A DNA stretch of 64,000 nucleotides from Rhynchonema sp. JSB1_4 (taxonomy: Eukaryota > Nematoda > Chromadorea > Monhysterida > Xyalidae): assembly GCA_030248065.1 (NCBI GenBank), contig JASAMV010006866.1, forward strand, positions 1-64,000, written 5' to 3'. The position numbers and the translations under genes are program-made. Shown here piece after piece: positions 55,078 to 64,000 of the stretch (within the stretch, counting starts at the first letter, position 1; every line of letters starts with the position of its first letter). The notes under the pieces were generated by a model that was given only the letters and a program-made list of their open reading frames with translations, ran no database searches and was not told the origin of the DNA.

Positions 55078-58000
55078 ATGTCTCGTCCCCTGCTTCCTTC
55101 CGGTTCTGGTACTGGTACGCCAGTGAAAGTCTTCGAAGAATGCCAATTCTGCACTGGTTTATTTCCGCTGATAACACTTGACGCACACATTCGATTGGGT
55201 CATGAAGCTGAGTGGGAGTGAGTTTGGCAATTTGGTTGTTGATTGAGTTGGTTTGAATCGCTCGGCTTTGAGTGAATTCGTAAGCGCGGGCAGTCTTGCT
55301 GGTCTGTCAATAGTAACGTCGATTTTTGCCGTTCATTGAAATTACGACATGCTATTGCTCAGGAAGTTGTGAAATTACACGCTGCTATTTGAGCATGGCA
55401 CAATACCTGTTTCTATGTTTTATACACATCTATGCATATAAGTATTTCTGTACGTTATATTTATGCCCAATCTTTATATTCATATTCCAGAAGCAACAAT
55501 CGTCTACTGAGCCCGATTCGTCACGTATTCGCCGTCAAGCCCCTGGACAGCCGTTCGATCTTCAAGAATCCACTTGAATTTGACCCATTACGTTTGGCAC
55601 GAAAATGTCGGGCACTGGCCCCTGCAAAGAACGGGGATAAAACAACACCGAATGTCATAAAGAAGGAACCTTGTGTCACCCCGGGAGATGCCACTCCATC
55701 TTCTTCCCATAATCGAAAGGAGGCCACGAGCATTCGGGCTATCGAAAAAACCGAACCCTCTCCCTGTACGGACAAGGTGATTGTGCGCATGTCACCGGTG
55801 CCCGACTCCGACCATGACGCCGATCCTGCTGAACCCGACTCAGATCACGACTCGGATGCCAGTTATATGGACGAATCGAGGAAGAGAAAACGAAAGAAAA
55901 GGGAGGACGACAAGATGGAACCACCGGTGCAAGACAAGGAGCCCTGGAGGGAAGAGATACCGGACGGAGACGAGCACCCGCAGCCATACGTCGGCCAGAG
56001 ACCAGGATTCGAACGGTTGATGTCTGAGATTTCAGCTGACATCAGTTGCAATGGACCTTTCGCATCGACGGAGAAATTCATCAGACGAATGCATGAGATG
56101 AAGGATGCGAAATTTGTCAGGTTGGAATGTTTATTTGAACATTTCTTGTCTAAACGTTTCAGGTTGATGTGTTGATCGCTAAAACGATTACTGTTTTCCC
56201 TCTTTGGGGCGCACAGGCACAGCCAAGGCCGAAACATACCAAAAAAATTTGAAAAGTAAAAAGCAGAATCGATGAACGTTTCGAAGTGTGTATGCGCCCT
56301 TTTTAGTCACATGATCGGGGCTGGCCATTTTCTCGCAGTGAAGAACATCTACTATTCTGACATGTACAACGTCGAATAGGGCATAAGGGACCAAACTGTA
56401 GGTCGTTGTGTTTTCACTGTATGCTGGAGCTGGAGCAAGATCACCGTAAAAGGAACCGATTGAACAATTTCTTTCCAAATTCAGAGTTCTACAACCGCTA
56501 CAATGCGAGACCACATCAACGGGTGTTACGTGGCTGCCCCTGGCCAACATGAATGTCTATATAGCACTCAGTTACATGTCTGAGTCGAGAAATCATCCGT
56601 ACCTTCTGAGCAGCAAAATGCCCGCTCGTGTGCCCACCGACAGGTCAAAGGCGTATCTTTTTGATGTGGATGCAATTAGACAACAAAAGCCCCAGGCGCG
56701 CATTGATCTGAGAGGGGATAACAAGGATTGCGGTAGGTGTTAGGGATTGGGATGTTGTTAGTGAGACTGGCGGCAACTTGAACTTAGGTATTGGCCCGGT
56801 TTTGCTTTGAGCACTTTTCATTAGTACACAACCGGCATGAAAGGCTTCATTAATATACATAAGTATGGATCGGATTTGGCTGTGGGTGTGTGCTACCTCC
56901 AACCGCGTGGGTGTGGGTTTGTGTTGCACTATAGTTGCAATTTTTCCGGAAAAATATGTTTACTGAAAAAAACCGTTTTTTTTCGATATTTTTTCGAGCC
57001 AAATTTGGGCACCGGTTCAAATGGTGTATATTTGACACATCATGCGCTAGAAATGGTGTATGAAAAGGAATCCTGTTCAGCAAGTGCGAGTAAAAGGGCT
57101 GGAAAACACTTGAAAAAGTATGTTTCTGCAGTAAAACTGGGTTGTTTCCCATAATTTTGACACTTTTTCAGAAAAGTTCAAAACCCGCCGTGCAATTGTT
57201 CCGGAAAAATATATTTCACTGAAAAAAACGGTTTTTTTTCGTTTTTTTTCAGGAAAAAAAACCGTTTTTTACCTGCAACTATATGTGGCACTGACAACTG
57301 TGATTGATTGATTGTTTGCCAACGTTCGGTTGTCGTGGTCTCATTGTTGACTGAAGATGTCCGACAGATCTTCTGCGCATTTGATCGGGTTACGCCACAG
57401 ATCGTTTAGGCTCGTGGATACGGGTCGGCTCTTGCAACGAAACAGATGTTCGACCGTGTCAGGCTCGGTGCAGCATCGAGGGCACACGTTTGGTATGTTT
57501 GGGTCGATGCGATTGCGATATGAGTTCAGCATGCGGCAGTGCCCACTGCGTAATTGCGCCAGGGTGCATCTTGTACGCCGATCCAGCGACTCTTCTTCTG
57601 GGTTGATGTCGGGTGGTTTGGTGCCCAGGACCCGATTGACGCTGAGTGCCGCCTTGTCCTGGGAGACGAAGTCTGTGTGGATCGCTTTCAGCGTTTTGCC
57701 GTAGTCGTACTTCTTCTTCGTCATTATGGTGTTGCATTGTACAACTTCCGCGAATTTGGACTGAAAAGTAGGTCGACGTTTGGCTTTCGTGTGAGGGTCA
57801 GATGTCGTATCGTGGCAGGGATGTTCACGAAGTTGCGCTGCCGCCAGGAATTGCGCGCTGACCATGTCGAGATGGCGGTTGACAGTCAGCTGCTTGCACT
57901 CTTGGTGAAGGTGGTCTGTATTTGACATCAGATGACAGCCGGAAATGACCCTCAACGCGGCATTTTGGGCTGGCTGGATGCGGTCAATGCCCTTCTTGTT

Positions 58001-61000
58001 CGCGGTTGGTTTCCATACCGGCGCAGCGTAGTTTATTATAGACTTGCTGATGGCATTGAAGGTGACATTGAGGGTCTCCTTGCTTTGTCCCCAGCTAGTG
58101 CCTGCCAGCGCCTTTAGGATTGTGCCAGCGCCTTTACTGACAACTGTGCGGGGGTGTGGGTTTTTCTGCGTGGGTGACCAAGGCCCACACAGTGACAACA
58201 AAATCTTGTCCATCCTTGATTTTTTTCATCGCAAATTGACACTTTTGTTTAAACATAAAATTCCCAGAAATAATTTGCTCTAAGGATCAACAGCAAAGCC
58301 TATATGGACCTCGTGCAAACGTTCGCGCGAGATTTAAAGATGTGGGTCTGGGTTGTTCGGCAACTGCGTGGTGTGGGTGTGTGCGTTTTCAAAGCCGTGT
58401 GGGAGTTGGTGTGAGTGTGTGGGACCTCCTAAATTCCGATCCCTTCCTTACTCTTCGTCAATTTGTTTTGTCGCCGTAGCGAAGCATTTCACCATTTCTT
58501 CAGTGACTCGCAGGTCCCACGGCAAACATGTTTCAACGCGTGTATTTCTGTAAGCAAAAGGAAAACGGAGGATGGATGGCCGTCTATGACTGGGCGGTGA
58601 AAACGGACAAACGATATCCGGAAATGAAAGAGAAATTCACGCATCTGGTTCATATTTTTTTCGCATTTCTGCTTGGTACTTGACTTAGTTTTTACAGTAT
58701 CAAACTTGGTGATCGGTCTTGTTCGGTCTATTTATTATTACGACTAATGCTACTTGGTCATTAACCTCGACCAGTGTTGGCAGTTTTTTATTATCCGGAT
58801 GCGCTGGTAGAAGTGAAAATTAGCGTCTTCGGGCCACTTATTTAGTCATGAATTATTTTCACCCGTTTCATTGATTGCATAATTAATGTAATGTATTGAC
58901 AGCTTACATGTGCCCTCACAGCGCAAGAGTACTTGTTTCTTGGTGCGTTGAAATTCAGCGCTTCTTCACTCTTCTCCTTTTACAGGCTTACATGCGACGC
59001 GTGCGCGTCAACTCATGTCCGGATATGGTAAAAACTCGCGTTCTCATCACATCATATGACAAATACTTGAAACACAAGGTGCGTTTCTTTGGTTTTTTCT
59101 TAAATTTTTTTTCAGCTGTCGGCCGTTATCTGTAATTATCAGCACCCGCAAAATTAACGCATGTAGTGAGCGTCAGGAAACACTTTCATTATCCGTTTCA
59201 TAAAACCCAGCGCAAAAACATCAAGCCTTTCAAATGCCAGCTGACTGCAATCATTTTATGCTTGGTCAGAACCATTACTTTCTTGTGCTGCCTATTTTCT
59301 TGAAAGCTGATGAACAAAGAATCTCGCTAGAGTCCGGGAGGCCGTCAGACGATCAAAACAAGTTGCTTTCATTCACTGTCTAATTGAATATTAATATCAA
59401 TCCAAAATTATTTTCAGGACAATCCCAAAACGGCTCGCAAGCAGTATACCGAGTACGATTTCGAAGTGGTCTATTATTGTTGGGTTGCCAATCCGCGACC
59501 ATTCAAAATCATTGAGGGCGCCAAACAGTCATGTGGCAGAATGACGCTAAATCCGGAATTGTTAAAATCAGACGAGGAATCTGATCAAGAAGCTGATGGA
59601 ACATTAGGTGCGCCTCCGAAAAAGAAACGACCAAAGGGAGGCCCGTATCGGAAAATTGCGGACAAGGAAGCCATGCGACGGCTGAGAGAGAGGTTGGTGT
59701 GGTTTTCAAGTTGCTTGGTTGCTCAATTTGTATTTTATATTACTTTTAAACCGGACCAACAACATGTGTTGTCTGACCCGGAGATGGTCCGGACCGGCCT
59801 TGCTTTCGTCTCGACTGTGCTTGATTTACTGATGACCTCAATTCCGAGTTCAAGTTCTACTTTCGTTAGAGTTCAGCAGTTGTAGTGGGAATACTTTGTT
59901 CCTTTGTTGTTGCTCAGGTTTCAGTTGCTATAGTTTTTAGTAATTGTCTTCCTTCTTTCTGAAAACATTTCTGCTCAAAAGCCGGACAGCCAGTAAAAAT
60001 TGGAAAACTGGACAAAATTAGTTGACATTGTTCAGATGTAGAAATTGCTTATAAGTCGCAAGTACATGAAATAAACAGTGCCAAACTGTAGGATTGTGCT
60101 TGGTCATCCAACGTTGGTCAGCAAAGACACTCATCGAATCGACAACAGCGGTAATGGACCGTATCTGGACTTCGATACGTTCGCTGATCGGGTGTTGGCG
60201 GCGAGAAAGGCCCAACCGACAAGGTTCATTGATTTCCTTTTAGGTGTTTTTTCCTTTTTTGTTTTTTCCTTTTTCTTGACAAAGAATTATGGTATGTCTT
60301 TGAGCAACGGTGTCGCAAATGAATTTGCGTCGAAATCCCAAGTCGGCCCAAAAGATCCGTGTTTCAAAAGGTTGATTGGGATGCGTTAGCTGTTCGTCTG
60401 TTCTGAGCAAATAACCTTACCTGGTGATTGCCCAACATTGCTAAGCTCAAAACTGTAACTGACAGTAAATCTCGAAACGTTAAAACTCGGAAAAGGTCGC
60501 GTTACCACTGACTGGATTTGATTTGGTCACTAAGTTTGACGTTTGATGAGTACCAACTATAAACTGTACCATGCCCATGTTTTAACAATATTTCATTCAA
60601 TCAAGCCCCAATTTGCAGTCTGGCACCGGCCAATCAATGCGTGAATATCAAGGGCACCACATGGATTCCACTCGATCTGTGCAACAACGTGATTGCAATG
60701 CAGTATTTGACCAGTGTAAAAGATCGGCCGTACTTGTTGAGCTCGAAACTACCCAAAGAAGCGCCAGCCAATAAATCCAGTTGTTTTATTTTCGATCTAA
60801 ACGCCGCGCGACGCAAAGATCCGAAGACCAACTGGGAACATGAAGCGGCAAATGAACGTTGTGGTTGGTTTTGGTGGGATATTTCTAATGATTTCATTAA
60901 TTTCTCTGGCTTATGAAAGTTGCCTTTTGGGAAGAGTTACGTTCGAGATCGTAAGGTGCGCCAACCGCGCGAAAAATTCGAATGGTCATAAAATGGCTGT

Positions 61001-62234
61001 ATCTGACGCGCGAAGTGCGCGATTTTTTGGCTTTTGAGGTGTGCCAGAGTAAAGTGCTGCTTTTTGGGCCATGAAATAAGCTTTTTTCTTGAAAGTACGC
61101 CAGTGATTGCTGCAGGTGTGGTGACAGATCTGCGCAATGAGTACAAACTGTGTCGACAGCAGCCTGATGGCAAATGGCATTTCACACAAGTCACCGCGCG
61201 GGAGATGGCCGAAATGGATGGTGATGATGTGGATCTTAGTGGCGCTTTTGTGGTTGGTCGCAATGTTTCATGCTGACATGATCGGCGACCGGCAGTTTTG
61301 GTCTTCAATAGACAATGCTCACTTTAACTAAATTAGAAAATTAACTGCGGATTGGGACGAAAATTTGCTCACTCTCAAAGGGCGCAACGGTAATGACATG
61401 TTTCGTTTCGATGAAATGAAATGTAATGAAATGAATAATGCAAGAACATTGCAACCAGTGTTTTCTTTGTTGCAGCTTCGTGCCAATCAAAATTATTGTC
61501 GTTCTTGTCCCGATCTATTGGTGTCGCGGTACGCGGTTGTCAGTCTCAAACTGTTCATCGAGCAAAGCGTGAGTTTCCTTTGTCTGTTAGTCACATCGTT
61601 ATGGGCGAGGTTTTATCTCCGCTGAATTGAAGTTGACCCTTAGAAACATGATCTAATCGTTCTTGCAAACCATAATCGCAGAAACATCGCCTGGAAGCGG
61701 GTGAGATGGAATTGGGCAAACATTCGCGCAAGAATCCGATGCGGTTCGACTACGCAATGACGCATTACTTCTGGGTCGGTCCGCCACGACGGTTTACGAT
61801 CATCAAACCGGTGCGAAAGTTCAAAAAACCACAAGGTCAATTTGGTTGGGGTGGGGAAATATTTTGTCACAAGTGGTTAAATTCGAGGATGTTGTTGTAG
61901 TTCAGTTTTGTCGATTGATCTGGAGAACAAAAGTTCAGGTTAAAAAAGAAAATAATGTATTGGTGTTATAGCGTTGGTCGAGACTAGTGGCAGGCATTTG
62001 AACAGATCAAATAACGGAAGGCAAAAATGTGCCGTCAAATGATTTTCAGGCGTGGCTGCGTACTGGCTCAAAGTTCGTCGGCGGAGGGAAGGTCTACCGA
62101 GCTCGGATGATGAATCAGAAGCAGAAGAAGCGAACGACAGTGGGGATAACGGCAAAACATTGGATATGGTTGGGAATGGATACGATGCAACCTACGAGGA
62201 TGAAGAGTTGATTGGGGAATTTGAAGGACTTTGA
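55078..62234 (+). CDS. Two-module zinc-finger protein, paralogue B of a tandem family
   Basis: Twelve exons close in phase to 821 aa: 55078-55217, 55491-56120, 56485-56732, 58514-58647, 58986-59078, 59418-59692, 60092-60223, 60619-60863, 61116-61252, 61476-61568, 61682-61835 and 62050-62234. The finger is CQFCTGLFPLITLDAHIRLGH at residues about 23-43. The linker is long, acidic and basic by turns (DSDHDADPAEPDSDHDSD, then RKRKRKK), and lacks the CHLC pair of paralogue A. Module 1 (NGPFAS..., WLPLANMNVYIAL, SCPDMVK, YYCWVANPRPF) and module 2 (NGPYLD, WIPLDLCNNVIAM, SCPDLLV, HYFWVGPPRRF) follow. The C-terminus YDATYEDEELIG is like that of A. Start is 414 bp after the stop of A. Exons for matching module parts have the same phases as in A, and the SCPD exon is 93 nt in all four module copies. 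Function unknown. Intron 3 (56733-58513) is swollen by a LINE fragment. Confidence 0.8.
56932..57286. mobile_element. AACTATAGT-ended repeat with AAAACGGTTTTTT palindromes
   Basis: Begins ACTATAGTTGCA and ends TGCAACTATA, with several A/T-rich GAAAAAAACGGTTTTTTT tracts between. Similar tracts next to ACTATAGT occur at 11490-11530, 24040-24105 and 48960-49078. It probably represents a dispersed MITE-like repeat. Target duplication not determined. Confidence 0.5.
57341..58213 (-). mobile_element. 5'-truncated non-LTR retrotransposon (LINE) 3' end
   Basis: An open frame of 290 codons matches the layout of the end of jockey/R1-like LINE polymerases. It has a post-RT stretch (LKALAGTSWGQSKETL, INYAAPVWKP, QNAALRVISGC, DHLHQECKQL). 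A terminal zinc-knuckle-like motif (CPRCCTEPDTVEHLFRC) then precedes the stop. The RT catalytic core is missing, so it is dead on arrival. A short ATTGATTGATTG tail follows the stop. It lies antisense in intron 3 of paralogue B. Confidence 0.85.
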
Positions 62235-62554
62235 CTCGCCGATTGCTTGTTGCATTTGGCCAATCACTCACACAACGTGTATGATTTTGAATTTCCAAGC
62301 TGTTTTTATTGTGATCAGTCTTTCATGTTATACTTTGTTTATTGTTGTGTTGTGTTTGTGGACGTTTGGTCATTTTTTCGACAAGTCATTTGGATAAACT
62401 GAAATGCTTGGTCAAACCATTCTTTGTGTGATTCGACGAATTTGGTCGCGTATAACCCACCCGGCAGTATTTTGCCCGGGTATCTGACAGAAACTCGTTT
62501 ATTTCATTTCTACAGCTGATAATTTCACTGATTGAAGCACTAACTAAACCAGTT

Positions 62555-63624
62555 ATGCTGTCGGCATCGGGCCGCTTCGAACGCTTGAGCGAAGAGGCTC
62601 GGGCCAATTCAGATAACATTCTGATCGACCCAGATAAAATCCAAGTTTTCGAAGAATGCGAGTTTTGCACCGGTTTGTTCCCGATGGATATGCTGGAACG
62701 ACACATCAAACTTGCGCATGAGCATGAACTGACGTGCGTTTGGCTTAATTCGTTTTTTTTGTTTCAGGATCAGAATTTCGTTGCCATTAATTACATGTCA
62801 CAACGAGTTATTGAATCAAACAATTCAACCATCCTTGATCATGATAAACCTTTTTTTATATTTATTCATCAAGCTTTTTTTATTATTCGCAGTTTTGTTT
62901 CCGGCTGCGACGTTTTGAGAGAAATATCGACGGTGGAAAAGGTAATTATCCAACCTGTTTAGCGACCACTGCAAACATCGTGCATTTCTTGTTTTCATAT
63001 TTCAGTCTGGTCTCTGGCCAACTAGCTGCCGTCCGTAATCTATACGCCGTGTCAAGAATCGACGCTAAGAAAATGTTCCCCGACATAGACTTTGATCCGG
63101 ATCGCTTGATGCGGAAAACGACCAAAGTCTGCACGTGTCTATTTAAAGGCCGGTTGCACCTTCGAACAGCTTACTCCATCATTTATTATCACTCATTTTG
63201 TGAATCCATTCTAACCAGGGTTTGATTTGTGCTAACACTTAAAAACACGAAGCCAAATTTTGCAGGTTAATGTAGGTTTACGCTGGTAATTTGGTTTCTG
63301 TAGACTGGGCCCTGCCGGACTACCACGCAGTCATTATAAGGGTATAAGGGTGATCAATACGAAGTGAGCGGCAGTTTGAGGGGCCAAAACACTAGCGTTT
63401 GGAAGGAAATGATTTGCTGTACAGATGGTTATACTATAAATCACTATCCCCTCTGCCTTGCGCTAACCGTGACTATCTTTCAGACGACCCCACAGTGCGT
63501 GGTCAAAGCACGTCAGCAATCAGCGTGATGAACATAGATGAGGGTAGTGATATTGACCTCAGTGACATCGACTACAGTCCCAGGAAGAAACCACCGAAGA
63601 AGAAACCGAAAACAACGAAGAAGA
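62555..63624 (+). CDS. Zinc-finger family paralogue C, 5' part (continues beyond window)
   Basis: Exon 1 (62555-62733) encodes the family finger CEFCTGLFPMDMLERHIKLAH and ends in the same phase (2) as exon 1 of A and B, with a GTGCGT donor. Exon 2 starts at 63006 after TATTTCAG and encodes the linker motif seen in A and B (RNLYAVSRIDAKKMF, FDPDRLMRK). Its donor is uncertain (63117-63140). An acidic/basic linker exon (63484 to about 63624) has DIDLSDIDYSPRKKPPKKK. The modules would lie past 64000. The ATG is 321 bp after the stop of B, with TTTCTACAG about 40 nt upstream. Function unknown. Confidence 0.7.
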
Positions 63625-63770
63625 GGTTTCGTTTGTTTCGTTATTTTGTCCACATTCTATGACCTCGTATAAGTTAATAACCATTGTGATCGGTAGGGTT
63701 CGGTTTCGCGTTGGCCACTTGGCTTTGTATTTATTAACGGTAGTTCACGGCGCTCTGCACTGGTGCCGAT

Positions 63771-64000
63771 CAGTGGTGTCATTGAGAAATCGAAAATATC
63801 CCATACCCAGCCCAAATTTGGGCAAATGTCCCATACATAGTCCCAACAATCAAACATTCCCATGCCCCGGGGGTTGCCCCAAAAATCGAAAAATTCCCCA
63901 TATCCAAGGGGGTTTCTGAGAAAGTAACCCCACAAATGTTCTGAAAGTGCTAAAAATAGGTCTAAAAGTGTTTGAAACCGTGTTTCCTTGCATAAACAAG
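63771..64000. mobile_element. hAT-like MITE, cut by the window end
   Basis: Begins CAGTGGTGTCATTGAG, the inverse of the right end of 16997-17437, followed by the same CCCATACC-type tracts. The other end and target duplication (left octamer GTGCCGAT) cannot be checked here. Confidence 0.7.

Overview
The window looks like nuclear DNA of an animal. Several genes are split by spliceosomal introns with pyrimidine-rich AG acceptors. The recognisable products are animal ones: a CNNM/cyclin-M magnesium transport mediator, a synaptophysin-family vesicle protein, a secreted protein joining a trypsin-inhibitor-like and a thyroglobulin type-1 domain, and small secreted or single-pass proteins. Compact introns (some 40-60 nt), head-to-tail genes about 300-400 bp apart and ATGs just downstream of strong acceptors would fit an ecdysozoan such as a nematode or tardigrade, but the species cannot be fixed from sequence alone. 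All exon models were read by eye. For most genes the exon phases close exactly on a stop codon, which is the main internal check. No homology search was possible.

Layout. 1-3.5 kb: no gene seen. 3.5-6.3 kb (minus): C-terminal part of an unrecognised membrane-protein-like gene. 6.3-12.7 kb: nested transposable elements. 12.9-20.9 kb (minus): a complete 16-exon CNNM gene of 776 codons. 21.08-23.38 kb: a 2.3-kb foldback (long inverted repeat) element just 5' of the CNNM start, followed by a stray copy of part of CNNM exon 1. 23.4-28.1 kb: a dense nest of G-rich non-autonomous elements. 28.6-30.8 kb (minus): synaptophysin-like gene. 33.6-34.2 kb (minus): a possible two-exon secreted peptide precursor. 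38.8-41.2 kb (minus): TIL plus thyroglobulin-1 protein. 41.9-42.7 kb (plus): small single-pass membrane protein. 42.7-44.5 kb: three copies of one MITE between two convergent genes. 44.5-46.0 kb (minus): secreted cysteine-rich protein.

47.5-64 kb (plus): three head-to-tail paralogous genes. Each starts with a CxxC-x11-H-x4-H zinc-finger exon. The two complete genes (815 and 821 aa) carry two copies of a roughly 220-residue module that I do not recognise. This lineage-specific-looking family is the best candidate for something undescribed. The genes are close enough (414 and 321 bp apart) that they could be co-transcribed.

Mobile DNA dominates the rest. hAT-like MITEs carry perfect 8-bp target duplications, with an empty-site paralogue inside the window. 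PIF/Harbinger-like MITEs have TNA duplications, Tc1/mariner-like MITEs have TA, a TTAA element is present, and a Mutator-like MITE with a 9-bp duplication sits on a splice acceptor. LINE 3' fragments and tRNA-like remnants also occur. Several insertions lie within a few bases of a splice site or stop codon.
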